This document shows, piece after piece, positions 38,721-47,169 of a DNA stretch of 64,000 nt. The DNA is from Sphingobium naphthae. Its GTDB lineage: Bacteria; Pseudomonadota; Alphaproteobacteria; Sphingomonadales; Sphingomonadaceae. The notes below the pieces were generated by a model, which worked only from the letters and a program-made list of their open reading frames with translations, did not search any database and had not been told where the DNA came from. The first letter of the stretch is position 1. Each line of letters starts with the position of its first letter. The translations under genes and the position numbers were made by a program. The stretch covers positions 1-64,000 of the forward strand of contig NZ_JAJGNO010000011.1 of assembly GCF_020782235.1 (NCBI RefSeq), given 5' to 3'.

Positions 38721-39677
38721 ATGGAGCGCGCGGAAAAGATCGGCCTTGGGGTCGCGACGGCGGGACACGTCCTCCTGTTCGGCTTGCTGTCGGCCGGCTT
38801 CCTCTCGACTCCCAACCCGCTCAAGCTCAACAGCCCGCCGATGGATGTGAGCCTGGTGGACGAGGTGGCGCTCAAGTCCATGGCGCCGCAGGTCTCGACC
38901 CAGCCGCCCCCGCCCAGCGTCGCGCCCGACGAAGGCCCGACCGAGGACGCCGCTCCGGCGCCCGAGCCGGCGCCTGCCCCCGAACCGACCCGCGCGCCGC
39001 CCGAGCCCACGCCCGCGCCGCCCCGCGCCGCGCCCAGGGAAGCCCCGGCCAAGTCCAGGGAAAAGCCCGCGCCGCCCAAGAAGGCCGCGGCCAAGACTCC
39101 GGCCAAGCCCAAGCCCGCCGCCGACAAGCCGGCGGCGAAGGAAAAGCCCAAGCCGCAAAAGTCCAAGCCCGCCGCCGCGCCCGCCAAATCATCGGCAAAA
39201 AGCGCAAAGCAGAGCGACGCGCCCGCCAAGGCTTCGGGGTCCGGCAAGGCGGACAAGCCCCGCGGCTCGCTGCTGGGCAAGGATTTCCTCAAGGGCATCG
39301 ACACCAGCGCCGACGCCCCGCGCAAGGCCGCGCCCGCGCCCGCCGCAGCGATGGGGCCGGCGCAGAAATCCGCGCTCGACGCGGAAATCCGCCGCCAGCT
39401 CAAGCCCCATTGGCGGCCGCCCTCGGGCGCGGACGCGGACCGGCTGGTGACGCTGCTGGAGGTGCGCCTCGACAAGAGCGGCGCGCTGGTGGGCACGCCG
39501 CAGGTCATCGACCAGCAGGGGGTGACCGCCAGCAACCGGCCGCAGGCCAAGCTGCATGCGGAGCGCGCGATCCAGGCGGTGAAACTCGCCGCGCCCTTCC
39601 GGAATTTGCCCCCTGAATTTTACGACCAATGGAAATGGCTCCGGCCACTCCGCTTTGACGCGAGGCTGAACCGATGA
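38721..39677 (+). CDS. tolA: Tol-Pal system protein TolA
   Basis: TolA links TolQR to Pal and TolB across the periplasm. An N-terminal membrane anchor (GHVLLFGLLSAGFLS) is followed by a Pro/Ala/Glu-rich and then a Lys/Pro/Ala-rich linker to about residue 195, and a C-terminal domain (KSALDAEIRRQLKPHWRPPS and NRPQAKLHAERAIQAVKLAA). Sequence conservation in TolA is low, so identification rests on this layout and position between tolR and tolB. Its stop overlaps the tolB start (ATGA). Confidence 0.92.
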   Translation: MERAEKIGLGVATAGHVLLFGLLSAGFLSTPNPLKLNSPPMDVSLVDEVALKSMAPQVSTQPPPPSVAPDEGPTEDAAPAPEPAPAPEPTRAPPEPTPAPPRAAPREAPAKSREKPAPPKKAAAKTPAKPKPAADKPAAKEKPKPQKSKPAAAPAKSSAKSAKQSDAPAKASGSGKADKPRGSLLGKDFLKGIDTSADAPRKAAPAPAAAMGPAQKSALDAEIRRQLKPHWRPPSGADADRLVTLLEVRLDKSGALVGTPQVIDQQGVTASNRPQAKLHAERAIQAVKLAAPFRNLPPEFYDQWKWLRPLRFDARLNR

Positions 39678-41008
39678 AGACCACCTTCCTGCGCGCCCTG
39701 TCGCTCGCGACCGCCGCGCTTGCCGCCCTTCTGTCCGCGCCGGCCATGGCGCAGTTGTCGGTCGACGTGACCGGCGACATCGACAGCAATTTGAAGATCG
39801 CGGTGCCGCCCATGCCTGCGCAGCAGGAGGCGACGACGCCCGCCGGATCGGCCAGCGACCTTGGCCGCAAGGTGGCCGAAGTGATCGCCTCGGACCTCAA
39901 GGGGTCTGGCCTGTTCGATCCGTCCGGCCCGGGCGGCCTGCCCGCCATCCCCTTCCCCGAAGTCACCTTCCCCCAATATGAAAAATGGGGCGCCTATCAG
40001 GCGCTGGTGCAGGGCTTCGTGCGCACCAGCGGGGGCGAGGCCGACATCACGGTGGGCTGCTATCTCTACGACGTCGCGCTGAAACAGGAACTCACCCGCC
40101 AGGGCTTCGTCGTCGCGCCGCGCGACTGGCGCCGCGCCGCGCACAAATGCGCCGACGCCATCTATGCGCGCCTGTCGGGCGAAAGCCCCTTCTTCGACAG
40201 CCGCATCGCTTATATCGCCGAAAGCGGCCCCAAGGGGAACCGCACCAAGCGGCTCGCCATCATGGATTCGGACGGCGCCAACCACCGTTTCATCACCAAC
40301 GGCCAGTCGATCGCGCTCACCCCGCGCTTTTCGCCCGATTACAAGTCGATCGTCTATGTCAGCTATCTGGGCGCGCGCGTGCGCCTCTATGTCTATGACA
40401 TCGGCACGGGGCAGCAGCGGCTGGTGACCGAAAGCAACAACCCGACCTTCGCACCGCGCTGGTCGCCCGACGGGCGCAACATCCTCTTCTCGATGGCGGC
40501 GGCGGGCAATACCGACATCTATCGCGTATCGGCCAATGGCGGCTCGCCGGTGCGGCTCACCAATTCGCCCGGCATTGACGTCGGCGGCAGCTATTCGCCC
40601 GACGGCAGCCGCATCGTCTTCGAAAGCGACCGCTCGGGCGGGCAGCAGCTGTATGTCATGAACGCCGACGGGTCGAACCAGCGCCGCATCAGCCATGGCG
40701 GCGGCCGCTATGCGACGCCCGAATGGAGCCCGCGCGGCGACCTCATCGCCTTCACCAAGATGTCGGGCGACTTCAAGATCGCGGTGATGACGCCCAATGG
40801 CGATAATGAGCGGATTTTGACCAATGGCTGGCAGGACGAACAGCCGACCTGGTCGCCCAATGGCCGCGTGCTGCAATTCTTTCGCACCACGCCGGGCCGA
40901 CAGGGCACCAGCCAGGTGTGGCAGGTGGACCTGACCGGCGTCAACGAACGCCGCATCCCGACGCCGCTCAGCGGATCGGATCCGGCCTGGGGCCCGTTGC
41001 TGCCCTGA
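39674..41008 (+). CDS. tolB: Tol-Pal system periplasmic protein TolB
   Basis: TolB is a periplasmic protein with an N-terminal domain and a six-bladed beta-propeller that binds Pal and TolA. The signal peptide is MKTTFLRALSLATAALAALLSAPAMA. The propeller repeats are obvious as FxPxWSPDG-like words: TPRFSPDYKSIVYVS, APRWSPDGRNILFS, GGSYSPDGSRIVFES, TPEWSPRGDLIAFTK and PTWSPNGRVLQFF. It has 444 residues, the usual length. It is in the middle of the tol operon and coupled to tolA. Confidence 0.96.
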   Translation: MKTTFLRALSLATAALAALLSAPAMAQLSVDVTGDIDSNLKIAVPPMPAQQEATTPAGSASDLGRKVAEVIASDLKGSGLFDPSGPGGLPAIPFPEVTFPQYEKWGAYQALVQGFVRTSGGEADITVGCYLYDVALKQELTRQGFVVAPRDWRRAAHKCADAIYARLSGESPFFDSRIAYIAESGPKGNRTKRLAIMDSDGANHRFITNGQSIALTPRFSPDYKSIVYVSYLGARVRLYVYDIGTGQQRLVTESNNPTFAPRWSPDGRNILFSMAAAGNTDIYRVSANGGSPVRLTNSPGIDVGGSYSPDGSRIVFESDRSGGQQLYVMNADGSNQRRISHGGGRYATPEWSPRGDLIAFTKMSGDFKIAVMTPNGDNERILTNGWQDEQPTWSPNGRVLQFFRTTPGRQGTSQVWQVDLTGVNERRIPTPLSGSDPAWGPLLP

Positions 41009-41113
41009 ACCGGGCGTGGAACCCAATCGTCTTGACAGCGTAACGATATCTACAGACCCTGTCGCCGGCTTGGCTCGTCCAGGCGGCAGACAGCGCAACA
41101 AGGAGACCTTGTG

Positions 41114-41632
41114 ATGAAATTGTCCCGGACCTTGCTGGCTGCGAGCGCCATCATCGCGCTTGCCGCCTGTTCGAAGAAGCCGCCGGCGGAACTGCCGCCC
41201 GCGCCCGGCGGCACCGATGCCGGCAGCACCATGCCGACCGGCCCGACGGCGCCCGCCGGCCCGCGCAAGGGCAGCCAGGAGGATTTCGTCGCCTCGGTCG
41301 CCTCCGACCGCATCTTCTTCGGCCTCGACCAATATGATGTCGATGCCGAAGATCAGGCGACGCTGCAGAGCCAGGCCGCCTGGCTGCAGCAGAACCCGTC
41401 GGTCCGCGTCACGATCGAGGGTCATGCCGACGAACGCGGCACCCGCGACTATAATATCGCGCTGGGCGAACGCCGGGCCAACGCCGCGAAAAACTATCTC
41501 GCCTCGCTCGGCATCGATCCCGGCCGCATCACCACCGTCAGCTATGGCAAGGAACGCCCCGCCGCGCTCGGCTCCGACGAGGCGGCCTGGGCGCAGAATC
41601 GCCGCGCGGTGACCGTCACCATCCAATATTGA
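41114..41632 (+). CDS. pal: Peptidoglycan-associated lipoprotein Pal
   Basis: Pal is an outer-membrane lipoprotein that binds peptidoglycan through its OmpA-like domain. The signal peptide ends in a lipobox (IIALAACSKK). The OmpA domain shows FGLDQYDVDAEDQATLQSQA, RVTIEGHADERGTRDYNIAL and GERRANAAKNYLASLGID, including the Asp and Arg that bind diaminopimelate. It has 172 residues. An AAGGAG box lies upstream; GTG and ATG starts are adjacent and the ATG is favoured. It is the last gene of the operon, followed by a long perfect hairpin. Confidence 0.96.
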   Translation: MKLSRTLLAASAIIALAACSKKPPAELPPAPGGTDAGSTMPTGPTAPAGPRKGSQEDFVASVASDRIFFGLDQYDVDAEDQATLQSQAAWLQQNPSVRVTIEGHADERGTRDYNIALGERRANAAKNYLASLGIDPGRITTVSYGKERPAALGSDEAAWAQNRRAVTVTIQY

Positions 41633-41658
41633 TCGTCGGGGCGATCGCGCCCGTCGAA

Positions 41659-41700
41659 AAGCAAGGGCCCGCCGGTCGCGCGACCGGCGGGCCCTTGCTT
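41659..41700 (+). terminator. Terminator of the tol-pal operon (perfect 20-bp stem)
   Basis: AAGCAAGGGCCCGCCGGTCG and its exact complement, separated by two bases, form a 42-base palindrome with one outer edge ending in TTGCTTTG. It begins 27 bases after the pal stop. Confidence 0.8.
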
Positions 41701-41750
41701 TGCGGGGAACAAATCTGCTGACAAAGCCGCCAAATTGCCCGATAGGCTTT

Positions 41751-41783
41751 CCGATATATGGGACGCATCCGCCATATGGGACG
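41751..41783. promoter_or_regulatory. Tandem ATATGGGACG sites before the IclR-type gene
   Basis: CCGATATATGGGACG (41751-41765) and GCCATATGGGACG (41771-41783) are two copies of one word, 20 bases apart, ending 14 bases before the regulator's start codon. The same word and a palindromic version recur before the CE12 and rhaM genes. The location suggests autoregulation by the IclR protein, which is inference. Confidence 0.55.
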
Positions 41784-41797
41784 CGGGAGACATGATC

Positions 41798-42580
41798 ATG
41801 GCAGTGCAGAATAGCGAAGAGAAGCAGGAGCAGGGGGTCAAGGGCACGCAGACGCTGATGCGCGCGCTCGACATCATGGACGAAGTGATCGACGGGCCGA
41901 TCCGCGCCGCCGACCTCGCGCGCAAGCTCGGCATGAGCAAGACCACAGCGCATCGGCTGGTGCAGGCGCTGCGCTCGCGCAACTATCTGTCGGTGACGCG
42001 CGACGGCTTCGCGCTGGGTCCCAAGCTGCTGCAACTGGGCGTGCTCGCGACCGAACAGATCGACTATGTCCGCGTCGCGCGCCCCTTCATGGAGCTGTTG
42101 TCCGAACGCACCGGCTTCTGCGTCTTCGTCGGCAAGCGCGAGGGCGAATATTCCCGCCATCTCGACCGCGTCACCGGCACGCAGCGGCTGCGCGTCGCCA
42201 CCGCGCCCGGCGACCGCCGCCCGATCGCGGAGACCGGCATCGGCAAGGCGCTGCTGCTCGACGAGGATGAGGAGACGTGGCAGAGCCTCTATGTCGAGGC
42301 CAAGGGCGGCACCGCCACCAAGGCGCAGATCGACCGTTTCCTCAAGGATATGCGCGCGCACAAGGCGCGCGGCATGGTGCTGCACGACAGCGAGCTGGGC
42401 GATGGCGTCCGGTCGGTCGCGGTGCCGGTCCGCGACGCCAAGGGCAAGATCGGCATCGCCATCTCGATCGCCAGCGCCGCGCATTATCTGACCGACGATG
42501 TGCGCCCGGAACTGGCCGAACAGGTTCGCCGCGCCGCCGAGCAGATCAGCGACGCGGTCGGCTACGCCAAGCCGCGCTGA
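41798..42580 (+). CDS. IclR-family transcriptional regulator of the pectin/rhamnose locus (inferred)
   Basis: This DNA-binding regulator of about 260 residues has an N-terminal winged helix (IRAADLARKLGMSKTTAHRL, then VQALRSRNYLSVTRDGFALG) and a C-terminal GAF-like effector domain (YSRHLDRVTGTQRLRVA, then ETGIGKALLLDEDEE and SVAVPVRDAKGKIGIAISIA). IclR relatives such as KdgR respond to pectin-derived keto-deoxy acids. A role here is inferred from position upstream of the pectinolytic genes and from the shared palindromes. The Met at 41798 sits nine bases after GGGAG; an ATG six bases earlier is possible. Confidence 0.88.
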   Translation: MAVQNSEEKQEQGVKGTQTLMRALDIMDEVIDGPIRAADLARKLGMSKTTAHRLVQALRSRNYLSVTRDGFALGPKLLQLGVLATEQIDYVRVARPFMELLSERTGFCVFVGKREGEYSRHLDRVTGTQRLRVATAPGDRRPIAETGIGKALLLDEDEETWQSLYVEAKGGTATKAQIDRFLKDMRAHKARGMVLHDSELGDGVRSVAVPVRDAKGKIGIAISIASAAHYLTDDVRPELAEQVRRAAEQISDAVGYAKPR

Positions 42581-42607
42581 CATCCCGCCTCCTCCTTGCA
42601 CAAGAAA

Positions 42608-42640
42608 ATGGGCGCGGACCACGCTTGTGGCCGCGCCCAT
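42608..42640. terminator. Bidirectional terminator between the iclR-type and TonB receptor genes
   Basis: ATGGGCGCGG at 42608-42617 pairs with CCGCGCCCAT at 42631-42640, and inside CCAC pairs with GTGG around GCTT, leaving a single bulged A. On the minus side it is followed by TTTCTTG. It lies between two convergent genes. Confidence 0.65.
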
Positions 42641-42663
42641 CAAGTTTGGGGAGGACTGGGTGA

Positions 42664-45606
42664 TTACATCCGGTAGGTGACGCCGAAGGTGAAGGTCCGG
42701 CCGATCCGCGTCTCGAACAGCGTGTCCTGCCGCTGGCTGTCGATATAGAGGCGGTTCTGTTCGTCGGTCAGATTCTGCGCCTCGACGATGATCTTCAGCC
42801 GGTCGGTGACATTATAGCTGGCCGACGCGTCCATGTAGAATGTCTTGGCGTTGCCCTGCAGGTCGCTGCCTGGCGAGGCCGGAATGCCGCGGATGAACTT
42901 GTCGCGGAAATTGCCGGTGGTGCGGATGCTGAACTTGTCATCCTCATAATAGAGCGTGCCCGACGCCGTATTCTTCGACAGGCCGACCAGGTCCGCCGTG
43001 GTCGTCACCGTGGGCGTCCCGTTCACGCTGGCCAGGATATAGTCGATCTTCGATGTCACATGGGTGTAGTTGGCCAGCACGCCGAAATTGCCCAGGAACC
43101 CGTCCAGGAAAGTGAAGGGGATCTGCGCGTTGAGCTCGATACCCTTGAGCGGCCCGCCCGGCGTGTTGAAGGGCTGCGACACGGTGAACAGCTCGGTCGG
43201 GGCGGTGTTGGTCCCTTCCAGCAGCTCGATCGGCAGGCCCAGCTCGTTAAACGGGATCTGGCTGTTCACATTCTGGATGAAGCTCTTGATGTCCTTGTAG
43301 AAGAAGGCGGCCGACAGCAGCGATCCGGGGCGGAAATACCATTCCACCGCCACGTCGAAGGTGTTGGCGCGAATGGGGTCCAGATAGGGATTGTTGACAT
43401 TGCCGACGCGAGTGACGCCATTGACGCCGCTGGTGGGCGTCAGCAGGCCCAGCTCCGGCCGCGCCAGCACCTTGGCGCCCGACAGGCGGACCAGCACGTC
43501 GCGCACCGGCTCGATCACGATATTGGCCGATGGCAGCCAGTCGTCATAGCTGTTGGTGGCCGCGGCGAACTGGCCGGTCAGGCCCGTGGGCGATGTCGCG
43601 CTGGACACGGTGATATAGCCTGACGAGCGCATGTCCGTCTTGACGTAGCGCACGCCGATATCGCCGCGCACGCCAAAGCCGATCGCGTCCTCCAGGTCGA
43701 AATTGGCCATGGCATAGGCGCTCATCACCTCCTCGCGCACCCGGCTGTCGCCGCCGCCGCATTCGACGCCGCAATAGCGCACATCGTCGAAGCCGAAGGT
43801 GTCGGCCCATTTTTCCGGGTCGATCGCGGCCCAGCTGGACGGCGCGCCATTGCCCCACAGCTTGTCGACGCCCGTGATGCTGGTCGTGATGTCGGCCAGG
43901 CTGGTGCCCGCCGGCAGCGCCCGCACCACCAGGTCGGCGGAATAGGGCCGCAGGAAGGTCGACTTGAAGTCGCTGCGGCGATACTGGCCACCGACCTTGA
44001 AGGACAGGGCGTCATTGACCGTCCATTTCAGGTTCATCTCGCCAGTCATGTTGTCGGTCGTGTTCTTCGACGGCTTGCCCTGATAGCTGAACCCGCCCAG
44101 CACCGTGCCATCGGCCAGGCCCGGCGCATAGTTGAAGCTCGCCGGATCGTTGACGTCGATGCCGAAACCGATGACCGGGGTCGACCCGCCATCGCGGAAA
44201 TCGATCGAGAAGCCATCGGTGTTGATCGCGTCCATATAGGTCTGGAGCCGCTTCTTGCCGTCCCAGATGGAGCGGTTGAAGCCGACGATCCCGCTCACTT
44301 CCAGATTGTCGTTGAGCCGGCGGCGGAAATTGAGGTTCGCCTGCTTGAAGGTCGACACGAAATTGTCGACCAGTCCTTCCGAACGCACATCGACGCCGTC
44401 GAACAGGCCATAGACTAACGATCCATTCTCGTCGAACTCGACGTCGCGCACCGACGTCATCGGCTGGCCGCTGTTGGATGCGGACCGGGCGAAGGAGACG
44501 GCGGCGATATAATTGTCGCGGCGCGTCACCTCGAAGCGCGAATAAAGGAAGTCGAGCGAGATGTCGGTGTCGTCGTCGGGATTGAACTGCAGCGTCAGCG
44601 ATCCGCCGATCCGCTCCTGGTCCTGCTCGCTGTTGAGGTAGCGCGGCAGGCGCGGCAGGAACGCGCCGCTGCCCGGCGTGTCGGGCAGGTCGTCGCGGCG
44701 CAGATCCTGGATCGCCTGATAGGCGTCGGGATCGCTGGTGCGCGGGTTGCCGGTACTGCAATTTTCCGCCGTCACGCCGCGCAGCGCCAGTTGCTCTGGC
44801 GTTTGGCCGGCGGTGTTGATCGGCGCGCCCAGCGGCGAACAGAAACCGCCATTGGTGTTGGCCGACAGGATGTCCACCGCCGAATAGCCGACTTCGCGGA
44901 TGTTGCGCTTCTGATAGGCGATGGAGCCCAATATGCCGAAACCGCTGTCGCCGAACTTCTTGGAAATCAGCATCGACGCGCGCGGGTCGACCTTCTTCGA
45001 CAGTTCGTTATAAACGCCGCGCGCGGTCATGGAGAGGACGAAATCATCCTTCTGGTCCATCGGCTTGGGCGCGGACAGGTCGACCGTCGCGCCCAGCGAC
45101 CCCTCCTCCACATCGGCGGAGGGCGTCTTGCGCACGGACAGGGCGGAAAAGATTTCCGTGGGGAAGACGTTGAAGTCGAAGCTGCGGCCATTATTGCCCG
45201 CGCCGTAAATGTCGGACGACCCGGTCTGCGACGTGCCTTCCATGCCGTTGATGCGCACGCGAGTGAAGCCGGCGCCCAGGCCGCGGACCGAAATATTGCG
45301 CCCTTCGCCGCCATCGCCGCGCGCCAGCGCAACGCCGGGCACGCGTTGCATCGATTCGGCGAGGTTGGAATCGGGGAATTTGCCGATGTCTTCCGCGACG
45401 ATCGAATCGATCGCGGCCGCCTCCTGCCGTTTCATGCCCAGAGCGCTGTCGAGCGACGCGCGGAAGCCGGTGACCACGATGTCGGCGGTTTCCTGCTCGG
45501 CCGGCTGGTCCTGCGCCGCCGCGGCCCCCGCGATCATCATGGTGGAAGCGATGGCCAGCGCCGACACCCGGCGCGTGAAAATGGCACGTGTCACCTGAAC
45601 GGACAT
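42664..45606 (-). CDS. TonB-dependent receptor for plant cell-wall oligosaccharides (inferred)
   Basis: This is a large outer-membrane TonB-dependent transporter of about 980 residues. The signal peptide is MSVQVTRAIFTRRVSALAIA to GAAAAQ. The plug has the subgroup words ADIVVTGFRASLDSALGMKR, VAEDIGKFPDSNLAESMQRV, RNISVRGLGAGFTRVRINGM and SVRKTPSADVEEGSLGATVD, found in receptors linked to polysaccharide use in xanthomonads, Caulobacter and sphingomonads. It ends in RTFTFGVTYRM. The start has a GGGGAGG box. It is divergent from the CE12/GH28 operon, so the substrate is probably a rhamnogalacturonan or pectin oligosaccharide. The leader has the CCACATTGTGG palindrome. Confidence 0.9.
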   Translation of the reverse strand: MSVQVTRAIFTRRVSALAIASTMMIAGAAAAQDQPAEQETADIVVTGFRASLDSALGMKRQEAAAIDSIVAEDIGKFPDSNLAESMQRVPGVALARGDGGEGRNISVRGLGAGFTRVRINGMEGTSQTGSSDIYGAGNNGRSFDFNVFPTEIFSALSVRKTPSADVEEGSLGATVDLSAPKPMDQKDDFVLSMTARGVYNELSKKVDPRASMLISKKFGDSGFGILGSIAYQKRNIREVGYSAVDILSANTNGGFCSPLGAPINTAGQTPEQLALRGVTAENCSTGNPRTSDPDAYQAIQDLRRDDLPDTPGSGAFLPRLPRYLNSEQDQERIGGSLTLQFNPDDDTDISLDFLYSRFEVTRRDNYIAAVSFARSASNSGQPMTSVRDVEFDENGSLVYGLFDGVDVRSEGLVDNFVSTFKQANLNFRRRLNDNLEVSGIVGFNRSIWDGKKRLQTYMDAINTDGFSIDFRDGGSTPVIGFGIDVNDPASFNYAPGLADGTVLGGFSYQGKPSKNTTDNMTGEMNLKWTVNDALSFKVGGQYRRSDFKSTFLRPYSADLVVRALPAGTSLADITTSITGVDKLWGNGAPSSWAAIDPEKWADTFGFDDVRYCGVECGGGDSRVREEVMSAYAMANFDLEDAIGFGVRGDIGVRYVKTDMRSSGYITVSSATSPTGLTGQFAAATNSYDDWLPSANIVIEPVRDVLVRLSGAKVLARPELGLLTPTSGVNGVTRVGNVNNPYLDPIRANTFDVAVEWYFRPGSLLSAAFFYKDIKSFIQNVNSQIPFNELGLPIELLEGTNTAPTELFTVSQPFNTPGGPLKGIELNAQIPFTFLDGFLGNFGVLANYTHVTSKIDYILASVNGTPTVTTTADLVGLSKNTASGTLYYEDDKFSIRTTGNFRDKFIRGIPASPGSDLQGNAKTFYMDASASYNVTDRLKIIVEAQNLTDEQNRLYIDSQRQDTLFETRIGRTFTFGVTYRM

Positions 45607-45639
45607 ATATCCTCCCCTATGCCCCGGCTTTCCGGGAGC

Positions 45640-45650
45640 CCACATTGTGG
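45640..45650. promoter_or_regulatory. Palindrome CCACATTGTGG in the TonB receptor leader
   Basis: CCACA-T-TGTGG is a perfect 11-base palindrome 34 bases upstream of the receptor's start codon. The word CACATTGTGG recurs just upstream of the MFS gene at 53392-53401. It may be a LacI-type operator for the regulator encoded at 57239; this is inference. Confidence 0.5.
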
Positions 45651-45715
45651 AACTGTAGCGCATTTTATACCAGTTTTTGCAGTCACGCTACCAAAATCAA
45701 CATGTGAGCAAATGT

Positions 45716-45728
45716 CCCATAATATGGG
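45716..45728. promoter_or_regulatory. Palindrome CCCATAATATGGG between the TonB receptor and CE12 operon
   Basis: CCCATA-A-TATGGG is a perfect 13-base palindrome in the divergent promoter region. GCTACCAAAAT lies just upstream (45687-45697), and a degenerate copy, CCGATATATGGC, lies at 45768-45779. The same arrangement appears before rhaM, where GCTACCAAAT precedes CCATAATATGG. It is probably an operator of the IclR-type protein. Confidence 0.6.
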
Positions 45729-45888
45729 TGCGGCTCAACAGAAAGCCCTTGCCCACCTCGACAATCCCGATATATGGCTCCATCAACTATTTAACGGGAC
45801 GGAGAATCCCTCTTGAGGACATGGGCCCCGCCTTCCCCCGCCTGGCGCGGGCCACAGCCATCGCCGCCTCTGCACGGGCGGTCGGCTT

Positions 45889-45920
45889 GGGGAAATGCGT
45901 TGTCTGAAACGCATTTCCCC
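45889..45920 (+). terminator. 13-bp hairpin followed by ATTTTCC in the CE12 operon leader
   Basis: GGGGAAATGCGTT at 45889-45901 pairs exactly with AACGCATTTCCCC at 45908-45920, loop GTCTG, followed by ATTTTCC. It lies between the predicted operator and the CE12 start codon, with no gene upstream on this strand that needs termination. It could be an attenuator or a stabilising 5' stem. The rest of 45664-45952 shows no gene. Confidence 0.55.
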
Positions 45921-45952
45921 ATTTTCCTTCACCAAGCCATGCGCGCGCGGTC

Positions 45953-47158
45953 ATGACCCTGCCGCTGATCCTCTCGCTGACGGTGGCCGCCGCCGCGCCC
46001 GCCCCACTGCATTTCGACCTCAGCGACGGATCGGCGCTGCGCCGGCAAAGCTATCGGGCCGGCGGCCATGGCATGGAGCCGGGCGGCGCGGCCGACGATT
46101 ATCTCTTCTCCGTCGCCCTGCCGCCGGGCAATTATCGCGTGACGGTCCGGCTCGGCGACCCCGCTCGCGCCAGCGACACCACGGTCAAGGCGGAGGCGCG
46201 GCGGCTGATGCTGCGGAACGTCGCCACGCGTCCCGGCCAGTTCGTCGAGCGCAGCTTCATCGTCAACATCCGCACCCCCGCGCTCGCGCCGCCGCCGGAG
46301 ACTGCCCCCGGCGGCACGCAAGTGACCCTCTCGCCCCGCGATCGCGCCGAATATACATGGGACGACAAGCTGACGCTGGAATTTCTGGGCCACCCGCGCG
46401 TCGCCGGCGTCGCCATCGCGCCGGCCGATGTGCCCACGCTCTACCTTGCCGGCGATTCCACCGTCACCGACCAGTTCGCCGAACCCGCCGCCAGCTGGGG
46501 CCAGATGCTGCCCGCCCTGCTGGACGATGGGGTCGCGGTCGCCAACCATGCCAAGTCCGGCGCGACGATGAAGAGCTTTTCGACCGACCTGCGCATGGCG
46601 AAACTGTTTTCGAACATGAAGGCCGGCGACTGGCTGTTCATCCAGTTCGGCCATAATGACCAGAAACGGCAATGGCCGCAGACCTATGTCGATCCGCAGG
46701 TCACCTATCCCGCCTGGCTGCGCGTCTATATTGCCGAGGCGCGGCGGCGCGGCGCGCATCCGGTGCTGGTCACCTCGCCCGAGCGGCGCAATTTCGATGC
46801 CGACGGCCGGATACAGGATACGCTTGGCGCCTATGGCGACGCGATGCGCCAGGTCGCGCGCGCCGACCAAGTGCCGCTCATCGATCTCCATGCCGACAGC
46901 CGCGCCCTCTACGAAGCGCTCGGCCCCGATGTCGCGCCCACCGCCTTCAACGATGGCGGCCGCGACCGGACGCATCACAATAATTATGGCGCCTGGCTTC
47001 TCGCCAGCGCCGTGGCGCAACGGATCAGGACCATCCTTCCCTCGCTCGCGCCGCATGTGACCGCGCCCGCCTTCGACCCGCGTCATCCGCCCAGCGCGGC
47101 ACAGGTCGGCATCGTCCCCAGCCTGATCCACAGCGATCAGCGCCCGGCCGGCAGTTGA
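45953..47158 (+). CDS. Rhamnogalacturonan acetylesterase (CE12, SGNH fold)
   Basis: This exported esterase removes acetyl groups from rhamnogalacturonan. After a signal peptide (LPLILSLTVAAAAPAP) comes an N-terminal beta domain of about 150 residues typical of longer CE12 proteins (YRVTVRLGDPARASDTTVKA). The SGNH domain follows: TLYLAGDSTVTDQ with the Ser, HAKSGATMKSF, IQFGHNDQKR and DRTHHNNYGAW with the catalytic Asp and His. It is the first gene of the pectinolytic operon. Its stop is within a few bases of the GH28 start. The start has no strong ribosome binding site. Confidence 0.9.
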   Translation: MTLPLILSLTVAAAAPAPLHFDLSDGSALRRQSYRAGGHGMEPGGAADDYLFSVALPPGNYRVTVRLGDPARASDTTVKAEARRLMLRNVATRPGQFVERSFIVNIRTPALAPPPETAPGGTQVTLSPRDRAEYTWDDKLTLEFLGHPRVAGVAIAPADVPTLYLAGDSTVTDQFAEPAASWGQMLPALLDDGVAVANHAKSGATMKSFSTDLRMAKLFSNMKAGDWLFIQFGHNDQKRQWPQTYVDPQVTYPAWLRVYIAEARRRGAHPVLVTSPERRNFDADGRIQDTLGAYGDAMRQVARADQVPLIDLHADSRALYEALGPDVAPTAFNDGGRDRTHHNNYGAWLLASAVAQRIRTILPSLAPHVTAPAFDPRHPPSAAQVGIVPSLIHSDQRPAGS

Positions 47159-47169
47159 GGGCGATGGCG

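Noticed and set aside
41032..41060. TTGACA as a -35 box of a pal promoter
   Set aside because: No acceptable -10 box at 16-18 bases; the only AT-rich word is too close.
39620..42643. A 1007-codon minus-strand open frame over tolB, pal and iclR
   Set aside because: It crosses three well-supported genes, a terminator and an intergenic region, and shows low-complexity Arg/Ala/Gly text.
45677..45907. Plus-strand 76-codon frame as a leader peptide of the CE12 operon
   Set aside because: It starts upstream of the predicted operator, has no ribosome binding site and ends inside the hairpin, so a promoter region is the better reading.
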